Assembly (NCBI GenBank): GCA_011620785.1
Contig: WOYM01000103.1
Span: 1-50,035, forward strand
DNA length: 50,035 nt
Direction: 5' to 3'
From: Methanothrix sp.
GTDB lineage: Archaea > Halobacteriota > Methanosarcinia > Methanotrichales > Methanotrichaceae
The notes under the pieces were generated by a model that was not told where the DNA came from, ran no database searches, and was given only the letters and a program-made list of their open reading frames with translations. The translations under genes and the position numbers were made by a program. Positions 8,681 to 17,179 of this stretch are shown here, one piece after another (the first letter of the stretch is position 1; every line of letters begins with the position of its first letter).

Positions 8681-9427
8681 TTGACCTTTAAGATAGTCTC
8701 GGAAAACCTGAACCTCTGGTATGGGGAGAAGCAGGCTCTCAAGGACATCTCCCTGAAGATACCGGAAAAGCAGATAACTGCTCTCATCGGCCCATCAGGC
8801 TGCGGAAAGTCGACATTTATTCGCTGCCTGAACCGGATGAACGATCTCGTGACTAGCATTCGAATCGAAGGCAAGGTCTTTTATGATGATATGGACATCT
8901 ATGGAAAAGATACAGACGTGGTAGAGCTGCGCAAGAGAATAGGTATGGTATTCCAAAAGCCTAATCCATTTCCCATGTCCATTTATGACAACATCGCCTA
9001 CGGCCCACGGATTCATGGACAAAAAAATGTTAGCAAGATAGTGGAGCGCAGCCTGAAGGAATCCGCCCTCTGGGAGGAGGTCAGCGAGAGGCTGGACCAG
9101 CCGGCTCTGGGCCTATCCGGTGGCCAGCAGCAGAGGCTATGCATCGCCAGGACCCTGGCCATGCGGCCTGATGTTATCTTGTTCGACGAACCCTGCAGTG
9201 CATTAGACCCGATCTCAACCGGCAAGATCGAGAGCCTCATGGAGAGCCTCAAGCAAGAGTACACCCAGATAATAGTCACTCACAACATGCAGCAAGCTGC
9301 CAGGATCTCTGACATCACTGCTTTCTTCCTTCTCGGCGAGCTGATTGAGGTAGGAGAGACAAAGCATGTCTTTGAAATGCCCGAGATGAAGAGCACCGAG
9401 GATTATATCACCGGACGGTTTGGATGA
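8681..9427 (+). CDS. pstB: Phosphate ABC transporter ATP-binding protein PstB
   Basis: The 248-aa ATPase energises high-affinity phosphate import. It has Walker A GPSGCGKST (residues 37-45), signature LSGGQQQR, Walker B VILFDEP and the H-loop VTHNMQQA. The PstB-specific LNLWYGEKQAL and QKPNPFPMSIYDN regions are present. The start is TTG at 8681 behind AAAGGGAT; a stop lies 5 codons upstream in frame, and the nearby ATG is out of frame. Unusually, pstS, pstC and pstA are not adjacent: the divergent thermosome gene is directly upstream, so the permease must be encoded elsewhere. Confidence 0.95.
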   Translation: MTFKIVSENLNLWYGEKQALKDISLKIPEKQITALIGPSGCGKSTFIRCLNRMNDLVTSIRIEGKVFYDDMDIYGKDTDVVELRKRIGMVFQKPNPFPMSIYDNIAYGPRIHGQKNVSKIVERSLKESALWEEVSERLDQPALGLSGGQQQRLCIARTLAMRPDVILFDEPCSALDPISTGKIESLMESLKQEYTQIIVTHNMQQAARISDITAFFLLGELIEVGETKHVFEMPEMKSTEDYITGRFG

Positions 9428-9448
9428 GTCCTGGTGGGGAAGGAGCGA

Positions 9449-10102
9449 ATGATCCCTTATAGACAGCGGTATCGCAAAGATCTTTCAGATCTGAAAAGCT
9501 TGACAAAGGATCTCGCCGATCATGTGGGCGAGGCCATAGAAAAATCCGTTATCGCCCTGTCCGATTCAAATGTTGACCTGGCAAGAGAGATCATAAAGAA
9601 TGATCAGGAAGTGGACGACCTGAGCATCAAGATCGAGAACCTATGCATGGAGCTCCTGGTGCTTCAGCAGCCCATGGCCAGGGATCTGAGGAGGATCATT
9701 GGAATCCTGAAGATAGGAATAGATTTGGAGAGAATAGGAGATCTGGCTGTGGACATAGCTCGAGTTGCCGCCCAGTCCCATAACGAGATAACCAAGCTGG
9801 AGTTCATACCGCGCATGGCGGAGATCAGCAGAAAGATGCTCAGGGAATCGATGGTGGCCCTGATGGACGACGACGACGATATGGCCCGGCAGATCACCAA
9901 GTGGGATTATGAGATCGATGGGCTGTATGTCAAGGCAATGGATAAGCTTCTGAAAATCATAATCGATCGGCCTGAAGTGATAAAGGAGGGGACCTCGCTG
10001 CTCATGGTGAACAGGCATCTGGAGAGGGCGGGAGACCACATCTGCAACATCTGTGAGACAATCGTCTACATAGTGGAAGCAAAAAGGGAACACCTGAATT
10101 AG
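9449..10102 (+). CDS. phoU: Phosphate transport system regulator PhoU
   Basis: The 217-aa all-helical protein carries two PhoU repeats, each with the metal-binding E(x)xxD pattern (LERIGDLAVDIA and LERAGDHICNICE). PhoU modulates Pst transport and phosphate signalling through the PstB subunit. AAGGAG lies 3 nt before the ATG at 9449. A GTG at 9434 is an alternative that adds five residues, so the start is uncertain. The gene lies 21 bp after pstB and 7 bp before a second PhoU-domain gene, clearly one operon. Confidence 0.92.
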   Translation: MIPYRQRYRKDLSDLKSLTKDLADHVGEAIEKSVIALSDSNVDLAREIIKNDQEVDDLSIKIENLCMELLVLQQPMARDLRRIIGILKIGIDLERIGDLAVDIARVAAQSHNEITKLEFIPRMAEISRKMLRESMVALMDDDDDMARQITKWDYEIDGLYVKAMDKLLKIIIDRPEVIKEGTSLLMVNRHLERAGDHICNICETIVYIVEAKREHLN

Positions 10103-10109
10103 GAGGTTC

Positions 10110-11114
10110 ATGGACACCAGGAAGGTGCAGAGGACCGGCAAGTCCACATTCATCGTATCCCTCCCCAAAACCTGGGCCACGAAGAACGGGATTGCCGCTG
10201 GCTCAATAGTCTACATCAATCAGGGGGATAACGGGGCTTTAACCCTATCCACCGATCGCTCGGAGAGAGATCTGCGAGTGAAGCTGGATATAGGAGAGAA
10301 GACGGGAGATGATCTGATCAGGGACATCATCGGATGCTATGTTGGCGGCTACAGGATCATTGAGGTCACAAGCCCTCATATGTCATCTGCCCAGAAAAAG
10401 GATCTGCATCAGATCGTAAACAAGCTCATCGGGCCTGAGATTTTAGAGGAGACCATCAATAAGGTGGTAATTCAGGACCTTTTGAGCTCAGAGGAGCTTC
10501 AGTCAGAGAAGGCCTTAAGGAGGATCCGGACGGTGGTCAAATCCATGATTCATGATTCTTTTACCAGCCTCTTGAACAACAACCAGGATGAACTGGCAAT
10601 GGATGTGATTCAGAGGGATGACGATGTGGACCGGCTCAACCTTCTCATCTCCCGCCAGTTCACCGAGATACTCCGGACCGGTTCGGTTAAGCAGGAGACA
10701 CAAAATCCCATCCATGCGTTCAACTACATGCAGGCGGCTTCAAACCTGGAACGAATTGCCGATCACGCCCATAGGATTGCCCAGATCGCCAGAGAGTACA
10801 ACTGCACCCTGGCCGATGATCTGAAAGAGGAGCTGCTGGATATGGAGGCTCAGTTATGCGGATTTATTGACGACTCCATTTCCTATCTGCTGCAGACCAA
10901 CTCAGACAAGGCCAATGAGATGATAGATCTGATCAGGGAGATTCAAAAGAGCGCCACGAGGATAACTGTAACCTCGGATAACCTGAGCAAGTCGGAGATG
11001 CTGGAGCGTCTCGTCCTGGCTGGCAGCCTGGAGAGGATGTTCGACTATATCATGAACATCGGTGAGCTGACCATAAACCTCAGTCACGCTACGAAGCAGG
11101 CGGAGAAGGGTTGA
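10110..11114 (+). CDS. AbrB/SpoVT DNA-binding plus PhoU domains: phosphate regulator
   Basis: The 334-aa protein begins with a SpoVT/AbrB swapped-hairpin motif (MDTRKVQRTGKSTFIVSLPK, W about residue 22). Two PhoU-like helical repeats follow, seen in ASNLERIADHAHRIA and GSLERMFDYIMNIGE. This architecture is common in archaea and is thought to link phosphate status to transcription. A strong AGGAGGT precedes the ATG. As the last gene after pstB and phoU, it is a candidate regulator of this operon and of the CTATATAG pair upstream, by inference. Confidence 0.9.
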   Translation: MDTRKVQRTGKSTFIVSLPKTWATKNGIAAGSIVYINQGDNGALTLSTDRSERDLRVKLDIGEKTGDDLIRDIIGCYVGGYRIIEVTSPHMSSAQKKDLHQIVNKLIGPEILEETINKVVIQDLLSSEELQSEKALRRIRTVVKSMIHDSFTSLLNNNQDELAMDVIQRDDDVDRLNLLISRQFTEILRTGSVKQETQNPIHAFNYMQAASNLERIADHAHRIAQIAREYNCTLADDLKEELLDMEAQLCGFIDDSISYLLQTNSDKANEMIDLIREIQKSATRITVTSDNLSKSEMLERLVLAGSLERMFDYIMNIGELTINLSHATKQAEKG

Positions 11115-11165
11115 TTGCGGATCGGATCGCTCTAGAGCATTTCTACAGCCCCAGATCGCTATGCT

Positions 11166-11627
11166 TCATTTCCATTCCGTCATTTCCGCTGCGTCATTCC
11201 TCTCCAGGGCCAGCATTCGCTCCTTGACTTCCAGACCCCAGGCAAAGCCGCCCAAGCCTTTCTTGGCGACAACACGATGGCAGGGAACGAGTATGGCGAA
11301 GGGATTTTTGGCCAAGGCACTTCCCACGGCTCTTGCGCCCTTCGGGCATTCGGCAAGAAGAGCAACCTCTCCATAGGTCAGAGTCCTTCCCCGCCTGATC
11401 CCCCGCACCACTGAGTATACCCTCTTCTGAAAATCAGTGCATCTGGAAAGATCCAGATCCGGAGAGGGGCAGGGCACGCCCTTCTCTAAATGAGCGGCAA
11501 TTCTCTCCGCCAGGAGGGAGGGCTCGTCCGGGCTTTCTTGGGAGAGATAGATTCGTTTGACCTTCTGCCCCGAGCATTCCACAATGATGCAGAGGTCAAG
11601 AGCAGTGACAAAAGCGCCCGTAGTCAT
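11166..11627 (-). CDS. ogt: Methylated-DNA--protein-cysteine methyltransferase
   Basis: The 153-aa suicide enzyme repairs O6-alkylguanine by transferring the alkyl group to its own cysteine. The active-site motif PCHRVV is present with Cys116, as is RTLTYGEVALLA of the DNA-binding helix-turn-helix and GSALAKNP. The N-terminal domain is short, as in many archaeal forms. Its ATG overlaps the stop of the upstream phosphodiesterase by four bases (ATGA), so the two are translationally coupled. Confidence 0.95.
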   Translation of the reverse strand: MTTGAFVTALDLCIIVECSGQKVKRIYLSQESPDEPSLLAERIAAHLEKGVPCPSPDLDLSRCTDFQKRVYSVVRGIRRGRTLTYGEVALLAECPKGARAVGSALAKNPFAILVPCHRVVAKKGLGGFAWGLEVKERMLALERNDAAEMTEWK

Positions 11628-12154
11628 CCCTCGATGATCTCCCTGTAGGTCTTAAACCGGCCGAGCTCCACCCGCTCCACCTCCATGCTGGCGGTGTCCA
11701 GGATGGCGACGGTAGAGTAGCCGGTGAGGTGGCCCCAGATCTCTCCCGGATTGACCAGCAGGGTCCTGCCATGGCTGGAGACCTCAAAGATGTGGTTATG
11801 CCCACGGACGAGGACGTCATAGAGCTGGGATGCCAGGACCGCCCTCACCAGAGGCTCTTCTGTGCCATGCATAAGGGCTATCTTCAAACCATCCACTTCA
11901 ACCTCTCCGAAGTCTCCCAGATACTCCCCGCCCATCCGGGCAAACTCCTTGGCCAGGCCCACCCGGTCCCCATCGTTGTTGCCATACACCAGCTTTATGG
12001 GGATATTCAGGCCCTCGAAGATATAGCAGTTGCCTGAGCCGATCATATCTCCGGCGAAGAGGATCATAAAGACACCTCTGGAGGAGAAGACCCTCAGGGC
12101 ATCCTTGACGCCCTGAAATCGGTCATGGGCATCGGACATTATACCAATCAACAT
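11624..12154 (-). CDS. MJ0936/YfcE-type metallophosphodiesterase
   Basis: The 176-aa calcineurin-like phosphoesterase shows the five metal-binding blocks: SDAHDR, AGDMIG, GNNDGD, MHGTEE and RGHNH. Members of this small archaeal family hydrolyse phosphodiesters such as bis-pNPP and, in related proteins, cyclic nucleotides; the natural substrate is not known. The start at 12154 follows AGGGATC. It is the first gene of a two-gene operon with ogt. Confidence 0.92.
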   Translation of the reverse strand: MLIGIMSDAHDRFQGVKDALRVFSSRGVFMILFAGDMIGSGNCYIFEGLNIPIKLVYGNNDGDRVGLAKEFARMGGEYLGDFGEVEVDGLKIALMHGTEEPLVRAVLASQLYDVLVRGHNHIFEVSSHGRTLLVNPGEIWGHLTGYSTVAILDTASMEVERVELGRFKTYREIIEG

Positions 12155-12267
12155 AAGATCCCTTTATGCTATAATTGTAGCATTCTTATCAGTTGCGCTC
12201 ATGCTTGCAGTTGCATCTGGACCAGCCCGAAAGATCTAAGTACAAGAACTAACCTGGTAGCGAGAGG

Positions 12268-12375
12268 CCCGCCTTAACTCAGCCTGGTAGAGTGCGCGGC
12301 TGTAGTATGTCTCGCACCGTAGAGGTGCTACGCGCAGTCACCGCGATGTCCCCGGTTCGAATCTGGGAGGCGGGA
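12268..12375 (+). tRNA. tRNA-Tyr (GTA) with a 34-nt intron
   Basis: The acceptor CCCGCCT pairs with AGGCGGG (discriminator A). C1-G72 is the archaeal tRNA-Tyr identity pair. The anticodon stem is CGCGG/CCGCG and the loop CTGTAG...A gives anticodon GTA (12302-12304). The intron at 12306-12339 lies between positions 37 and 38, the canonical archaeal site. The T arm is CCCCGGTTCGAATCTGGG. No CCA is encoded. Confidence 0.93.
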
Positions 12376-12383
12376 TCTGTTGT

Positions 12384-12456
12384 GTCCGGATGGTGTAGTG
12401 GCCCATCATGAAGGCCTGTCGAGCCTTCGACCCGGGTTCGAATCCCGGTCCGGGCG
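12384..12456 (+). tRNA. tRNA-Asp (GTC)
   Basis: The 73-nt cloverleaf has acceptor GTCCGGA/TCCGGGC, anticodon stem AAGGC/GCCTT and loop CTGTCGA (anticodon GTC). The T arm is CCCGGGTTCGAATCCCGG and the discriminator is G, as expected for Asp. It lies 8 bp after tRNA-Tyr and is probably cotranscribed with it. No CCA is encoded. Confidence 0.95.
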
Positions 12457-12629
12457 TTTTATTTCCTGTAAGAAATAGCCCAAGGAAACGATTTCATTTG
12501 GCTATTCTCTGAGATCTGAACACACTTTCCTTGATTTGCTCATTTGTATCTTATTCATACATTCTATTATGTAAAAATGGTTTATTGATATTGTTTTCTG
12601 GCAAATCTTCTTAATCTTGCACGCAGTAT

Positions 12630-12857
12630 ATGCTATCTATGGCAGGAGTCCTTGAGCAGCTAATCAGACCGCAAAATAGGGTAGTGCACCGTGATCTGAA
12701 GGCTATGGAGCTGGAAGCCGCCAAGGAGATTCTGGCAGAGGTCTTTAGGATTCCGCTCTCGGAGGTTGATGAGATGATCCTATGCCGTTTTGAAGTTGAA
12801 GGTGTGGGCCCTAAAGAAAAGGGGCTATGGCCGCAGGAGTTTTGCCTGGAAGGGTAG
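12630..12857 (+). CDS. Small hypothetical protein, possibly truncated
   Basis: The 75-aa ORF contains an amphipathic helical segment, MELEAAKEILAEVF followed by SEVDEMI, which looks like the N-terminus of a short helical protein. The true start may be the ATG at 12705, which begins that segment. No known domain is recognised. It lies in a low-density region with decayed sequence between the tRNAs and the secreted protein. The opposite-strand ORF over the same bases is less protein-like. Confidence 0.45.
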   Translation: MLSMAGVLEQLIRPQNRVVHRDLKAMELEAAKEILAEVFRIPLSEVDEMILCRFEVEGVGPKEKGLWPQEFCLEG

Positions 12858-12907
12858 GATAATTTCAAGCTTCATTATACCGCCCGAGATCACTATCCTG
12901 CCTTCCC

Positions 12908-13177
12908 TTCACAACCACGGCCAAGCACCTGCTGAAATGCTGGCTTTTGCAGGCAACCCGGCGAAATAGCGCTGAAATTAAGCAAACGCCCTATTATGTG
13001 GCCACGCTGGGCAACTGCAGCTGCCCCGCCAAGGATCTTTCACCCCGGGAAAAACAGCAAGCATAAGAGGACCTCTTCAAGGCAGTAGCGAAAGAGGTGC
13101 CCCTTTGCGATCAGGCGAACAGCCGAGCCGCAAGGGAGCAATTTTATATTATGAAGGCGATGAGGGGGTGGTTTTAA
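12908..13177 (+). pseudogene. Possible decayed coding remnant with one in-frame stop
   Basis: One frame reads protein-like from about 12908 to a TAA at 13175-13177, broken only by a TAA at 13064-13066. Before the break it has ATLGNCSCPAKDLSPREKQQA; after it, EDLFKAVAKEVPLCDQ. No start codon is evident. The family is not recognised, and the case rests only on frame continuity and residue composition. Confidence 0.25.
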
Positions 13178-13193
13178 TAGCCCCAATTTGAGC

Positions 13194-13364
13194 CTAAAGC
13201 TTCACTGTGCCACCAGCGATATCATCTTTTGGTTTTTTCGGTTCTTTTGGTGGTTTTGGCATTGGCATATCGGGAATTACATTTGCCACTCCCGGTGGTA
13301 GAGATTGGCCTAATGCCGTTTTCATAGCTTTATTTGCTTTTTTTTGTGAATCGTTTGAACCCAT
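13194..13364 (-). CDS. Small Lys/Pro-rich hypothetical protein
   Basis: The 56-aa product begins MGSNDSQKKANKAMKTALGQ and ends in a Pro/Lys-rich tail (MPKPPKEPKKPKDD). A GGTGATC lies just before the ATG at 13364. The longer frame upstream to 13553 runs through the interspersed repeat and is unlikely to be coding. The gene is small, basic and probably cytosolic. No family is recognised. Confidence 0.45.
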   Translation of the reverse strand: MGSNDSQKKANKAMKTALGQSLPPGVANVIPDMPMPKPPKEPKKPKDDIAGGTVKL

Positions 13365-13456
13365 TTGATCACCATTAATCCAATGAATTACCCAAGCTTT
13401 AAATCTTTGCAGGCTCTTCGCTGAATTATGTGGGTGAGGTCCGGCAGAGAATATAG

Positions 13457-13532
13457 TCTCTGTTCCTCTGTGTCTCTGTGGTTGGGTCAGAGCATTGCGC
13501 TTCACTACATAGGCACAAAAGACACAGAGAAT
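13457..13532. repeat. Short interspersed inverted repeat (CACAGAGACACAGAG type)
   Basis: On the minus strand, 13457-13481 reads CCACAGAGACACAGAGGAAC..., and on the plus strand 13507-13532 reads AGGCACAAAAGACACAGAGA. The two face each other; the 10-base arms at 13466-13475 and 13520-13529 are exactly complementary. Similar purine-rich CACAGAG sequences occur as noncoding repeats in many prokaryotic genomes. No transposase is nearby. Confidence 0.5.
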
Positions 13533-13659
13533 TTCCGATTCAAGTTCACCCATACCAAATAGCGAGGAGCCAATAATTTGCTGCCAGGTTTATGGAAAAA
13601 ACAGAATCAACTGACATAGATTCCGTGCTGCATTGTCTAAATAGAAGGGTGTATCAATA

Positions 13660-14157
13660 ATGAAAAGAGGAATAGCTGCTCTAGGCATAATCATGCTGCT
13701 GGTCCTGGCAGCAAGCGTCGCTGGCGGGTATCCCACGCCAGGTTTCAGCCAGGTATCTCTTAAAAAACTAGACCCTCAGCTCTTTGCGCCCACCATCGGC
13801 ATAAGTCAAATAAAGATAGCTCCTGCGGCTCCGGGCAATAGCGAGCCGGTGACTGTCGGGGTGAAGGTAAGATCCGCAGCAAATCAGGAAGACATCTGCG
13901 GATTGAATGAGACCAATTTCAAAATGGAAACCATCACGGTGCCGCCCGGCGGGGCTGCTGTAATTATAGAAAACGTCTTTGCCACGTCTTCGACGGCGGT
14001 AAATCAGCCTATTGACTGCAATTTCTGGCTGAATCTGGCTCCCACTTGGTTTCAGGGACAACAGTATACCTGGCTGACAGGAACATATACCGTCAAGCTG
14101 TGGTATGTTAAAGATGGAAAACAAATCTCCAGCGAGATATTCAGCTTCAGAGTCTGA
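13660..14157 (+). CDS. Secreted protein of unknown function
   Basis: The 165-aa product has a clear signal peptide: MKR followed by a hydrophobic stretch to about residue 21 and cleavage near SVAGG. The mature part, beginning with YPTPGF, is beta-rich and contains two cysteines (ICGLNETNF and PIDCNFWLN) and an N-glycosylation sequon (NET). It ends in KISSEIFSFRV-like strands, reminiscent of an Ig-like or CARDB-type extracellular domain, but no family is assigned. It is monocistronic, between the decayed region and mtd. Confidence 0.75.
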   Translation: MKRGIAALGIIMLLVLAASVAGGYPTPGFSQVSLKKLDPQLFAPTIGISQIKIAPAAPGNSEPVTVGVKVRSAANQEDICGLNETNFKMETITVPPGGAAVIIENVFATSSTAVNQPIDCNFWLNLAPTWFQGQQYTWLTGTYTVKLWYVKDGKQISSEIFSFRV

Positions 14158-14197
14158 TCCACGTCATCTGCACTGGGCTGCAAAATGGAGACAAAAT

Positions 14198-14230
14198 CCT
14201 TTTATCTTTCCCATGACTTCCCTACCGGCA
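14198..14230 (+). promoter_or_regulatory. Promoter of mtd, probably leaderless
   Basis: A CCTTTTATC box at about 14199-14207 lies 26-27 nt upstream of the ATG at 14230, the archaeal TATA-to-start distance. There is no Shine-Dalgarno before that ATG. This supports a leaderless mtd transcript and argues against the longer reading frame from 14185. Confidence 0.5.
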
Positions 14231-15054
14231 TGTTCAAGATCGGCTTTGTGAAGCTGGGAAACATAGCCACCTCTACGGCTATCGATCTGTCCCTGGATGA
14301 GATCGCAGAGAGAACGGATATAGAGTTCAAGATCATCAGCTTCGGCCCCAAGATGACTGAGAAGGAGGGAAAGGCTGCAGAAGAGCTGAAGGCCTGGCAG
14401 CCTCAACTGGTAGTTATCAGCAGCCCCAATGCCGCTACCGCAGGCCCCACCGCCGCTCGGGAGGCGTACCGTGGCATTCCAACTATCATCATCTCCGATG
14501 GTCCGAGTAAAAAAGAGGCCAGAGAGGCTCTATCAGCCGAAGGCTACGGCTACATCATTCTTCCCATGGATCCCCTTATCGGAGCTAAGAGGGAGTTCCT
14601 TGATCCAGCGGAGATGGCCCTCTTCAACTCCGATGCCCTGCGCGTCCTGGCCGCCTGCGGAGCCATCCGTCTGGTGGAGGAGGAGCTGGACAGGACCATA
14701 GCCAGCATCATCTCCGGACAGGCCAAGCTGCCCACAATTCTTGCCACCCCGGAGAAGTGCGCCGAGAGAATGCACTTCTCCAATCCCTATGCCCAGGCCA
14801 AAGCGATGGGCGCCCTTTATATGGCCCAGACGGTTGCCAGCATAGATGCCGCGGCCTGCTTCCGCTTAAAGGAGCTGAAGCCGATCGCCCTCACCGCTGC
14901 AGCAGGGCACGAGGTCATGCGGGCTGCTGCCCGTCTGGCTGATGAGGCCAGAGAGCTGGAAAAGTCGAATGATACCGTTTCTCGCCAACCTCATGCCAGA
15001 ACGGGAGAGCTCATGCAAAAGCTGAGCCTATTGGATAAGCCGGAGAAGATCTAA
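14230..15054 (+). CDS. mtd: F420-dependent methylene-H4MPT dehydrogenase (Mtd)
   Basis: The 274-aa enzyme interconverts methenyl- and methylene-tetrahydromethanopterin with F420 as hydride carrier, a central step of C1 reduction or oxidation. Family motifs are KIGFVKLGNIATS at the N-terminus, SPNAATAGPTAARE, and NPYAQAKAMGALYMAQTVASID. The start at 14230 (MFKIGF) fits the family. An upstream in-frame ATG at 14185 would add 15 residues and place the TATA box inside the gene. No operon partner lies downstream. Confidence 0.95.
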   Translation: MFKIGFVKLGNIATSTAIDLSLDEIAERTDIEFKIISFGPKMTEKEGKAAEELKAWQPQLVVISSPNAATAGPTAAREAYRGIPTIIISDGPSKKEAREALSAEGYGYIILPMDPLIGAKREFLDPAEMALFNSDALRVLAACGAIRLVEEELDRTIASIISGQAKLPTILATPEKCAERMHFSNPYAQAKAMGALYMAQTVASIDAAACFRLKELKPIALTAAAGHEVMRAAARLADEARELEKSNDTVSRQPHARTGELMQKLSLLDKPEKI

Positions 15055-15239
15055 GCAAATACTTTCGCCCCGCGCGGGTTGAGGATAAATAGCCATATGA
15101 GAAAGCTCCATTTCAGTAAAGGAAGAAATGCAGCCCTGCCCCTACACGCTTCTGGGATGGAAGGCTGCCTTCCCCTTGATTTGCTCACCTGTCTTCTCTA
15201 TGGAAAGAGATAAAGCATCCTACTGCCTGTTCCCAGATA

Positions 15240-15998
15240 ATGGCTCTGCTGGAGATCAAAGGGGTATACAAGCACTTTTTCGCAGATGGCAAGGAGATGG
15301 AGGCTCTGCGTGACATCAACCTGACCATCGAGGAGAATCAATTCGTCTGCTTCATAGGACCGTCGGGATGCGGAAAGACAACGCTGCTTCGCATAGTGGC
15401 TGGCCTGGAGGCGCCCACCTCGGGCACCGCCACCATAGATGGAGAGCCCATAGTAGGCCCTTCGCCTGAGAGGGGCATGGTCTTCCAGGAGTACTCCCTC
15501 TTTCCCTGGCGGACAATCCTGGATAACACCGTATTCGGCCTGGAGCTCAAGGGCATCGATAAGGCCAAGAGAGAGGAGAGGGGAAGACAGTATCTGAAGA
15601 TGGTCGGCCTGGAGGGATTTGAGAAGCGCTATCCTCATGAGCTTTCCGGGGGAATGAAGCAGAGGGTGGCCATCGCCAGAGCTCTGGTCAACGACCCCAA
15701 GGCCCTGCTCATGGATGAGCCTTTTGGAGCCCTGGACGCTCAGACCCGCAATACCATGCAGTCTGAGCTGCTCAGAATCTGGGAGGAGGAGAAGAAGACG
15801 GTACTATTCGTCACCCACAGCGTTGACGAGGCCATATATCTGGCGGATGCTATTGTGATCATGTCTGCCCGGCCGGGAAGGATAAAGGATATAATTCAGA
15901 TTCCCCTCCCCAGGCCCAGGACTAGGACCAGCACTGAGGTCAACCAGATAAGGGATCGCATCCTCTGCGACCTGCGCACTGAGATTGCCAGCTGCTGA
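15240..15998 (+). CDS. ABC transporter ATP-binding protein, NitT/TauT (SsuB-like) family
   Basis: The 252-aa ATPase has Walker A GPSGCGKTT (residues 40-48), Q-loop FQEYSLFPWRT, signature LSGGMKQR, Walker B ALLMDEPFGALD and H-loop VTHSVDEA. FPWRT and MSARPGRI are typical of the nitrate/sulfonate/taurine family. No permease or binding protein is adjacent, so the substrate cannot be told and the protein must pair with components elsewhere. The ATG at 15240 has no strong Shine-Dalgarno. Confidence 0.9.
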   Translation: MALLEIKGVYKHFFADGKEMEALRDINLTIEENQFVCFIGPSGCGKTTLLRIVAGLEAPTSGTATIDGEPIVGPSPERGMVFQEYSLFPWRTILDNTVFGLELKGIDKAKREERGRQYLKMVGLEGFEKRYPHELSGGMKQRVAIARALVNDPKALLMDEPFGALDAQTRNTMQSELLRIWEEEKKTVLFVTHSVDEAIYLADAIVIMSARPGRIKDIIQIPLPRPRTRTSTEVNQIRDRILCDLRTEIASC

Positions 15999-16060
15999 GA
16001 TATGGTTTTATATCGCCAAAGAGCATTAATTCTAACCTCATTTCTAAGCGGGTGAGTCGG

Positions 16061-17110
16061 TTGACTGGATCGAGATGGATGGAGCTGCCGCGGATAGTGG
16101 CCGCGGGAAACGAGGCGATATTGGAGCTGCCCCAGATCTGCTCTTATCTCCATCTGGAGGGGCCAGGACTCATCGTCACCGGGCCTCATACCGATGATGT
16201 GGTAGGAAAGACCATCTTAGAGCTGCTGAACTCAGGAGGTTTCGAGCCCCAAACCCTCATCTGCACGGCATCAAAGCTTGAGGAGGTGGATCGCGCAGAG
16301 GCCAGGGCAAGGGAGATTGAGGCCGGCTTTCTCATCGGCGCTGGTGGGGGCAGATCCATCGATATAGCCAAGATCGCCTCCATGAGAACGAATATTCCTT
16401 TCCTCTCCCTGCCCACCGCCGCTTCGCACGATGGCATCTGCTCCTCCCAGGCCTCATTGACGGTTAACGGAGAGGCGGTGTCCCTGCCCGCCCAATCACC
16501 CCTCGCCATCATCGCTGACACCGGGATAATAGCTCGGGCTCCGGCCAGGCTTCTGGCCGCCGGCTGCGGAGACATAATCTCCAACTACACCGCCATCCTG
16601 GACTGGCAGCTTGCTCACCGGCTGAGAAGCGAGGAGTTCAGCGAGTATGCCTCCGCCCTCTCCGGCATGACCGCTAAAATGATCGTCGAGCGTGCTTCTG
16701 ATATCCGGCCAGGGCTGGAGGAATCGGCCAAGATCGTGGTACAGGCTCTGATCTCCAGCGGGGTGGCGATGAGCATTGCCGGATCCTCCCGGCCGGCAAG
16801 CGGCTCGGAGCATAAGTTCGCCCATTCGATCAACCGCATAGCACCGAGAAGGGGGCTGCATGGTGAGCTCTGCGGCCTGGGAACCATAATGATGATGTAT
16901 TTGCACGGCAAAGACTGGAAGATGATAAGAGAGGCACTGGCCCAGGTAGGAGCTCCAACCTCAGCCGACCAGATCGGACTGGATGCAGAAACCGTGGTAG
17001 AGGCCCTGGTCAATGCCCATAAGATCAGGCCGGAGCGATATACCATCCTGGACTCAGGACTGAACCGTGAGGCAGCCGCCAGAGCGGCCGAGGCAACGGG
17101 AGTGATTTAG
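16061..17110 (+). CDS. egsA: sn-Glycerol-1-phosphate dehydrogenase
   Basis: The 349-aa enzyme makes the sn-glycerol-1-phosphate backbone of archaeal lipids from DHAP using NAD(P)H. It has the nucleotide-binding GAGGGRSIDIAK, the family block PTAASHDGICSSQAS, and the Zn-site regions AAGCGDIISNYTA, SGSEHKFAHSI and HGELCGLG. Three starts are possible: GTG 16052, TTG 16061 and ATG 16079. TTG is preferred because GGTGAG lies 4 nt before it, and the residues before MELPR fit homologs. Function fits carS at 28.5 kb and the mevalonate genes at 30-33 kb. Confidence 0.95.
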   Translation: MTGSRWMELPRIVAAGNEAILELPQICSYLHLEGPGLIVTGPHTDDVVGKTILELLNSGGFEPQTLICTASKLEEVDRAEARAREIEAGFLIGAGGGRSIDIAKIASMRTNIPFLSLPTAASHDGICSSQASLTVNGEAVSLPAQSPLAIIADTGIIARAPARLLAAGCGDIISNYTAILDWQLAHRLRSEEFSEYASALSGMTAKMIVERASDIRPGLEESAKIVVQALISSGVAMSIAGSSRPASGSEHKFAHSINRIAPRRGLHGELCGLGTIMMMYLHGKDWKMIREALAQVGAPTSADQIGLDAETVVEALVNAHKIRPERYTILDSGLNREAAARAAEATGVI

Positions 17111-17142
17111 TGTGGAAAACCGACCTCATTGAAATATATAAT

Positions 17143-17164
17143 AATTATATAATAATGATTAATA
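17143..17164 (+). promoter_or_regulatory. Promoter of the UPF0179-cofG-sepF-cofD cluster
   Basis: The 11-mer TATATAATAAT occurs twice in tandem just ahead of the GGAG and ATG of the first gene. Either copy may act as TATA box, although they lie close to the start codon. The A/T-rich stretch contrasts sharply with the GC-rich genes around it. Confidence 0.35.
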
Positions 17165-17179
17165 AAAGGAGAATGAAAT

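Noticed and set aside
12611..12868. Minus-strand ORF of 85 aa opposite the small plus-strand ORF
   Set aside because: It is Ser-rich with shadow-like composition; the plus-strand frame has a helical, protein-like pattern.
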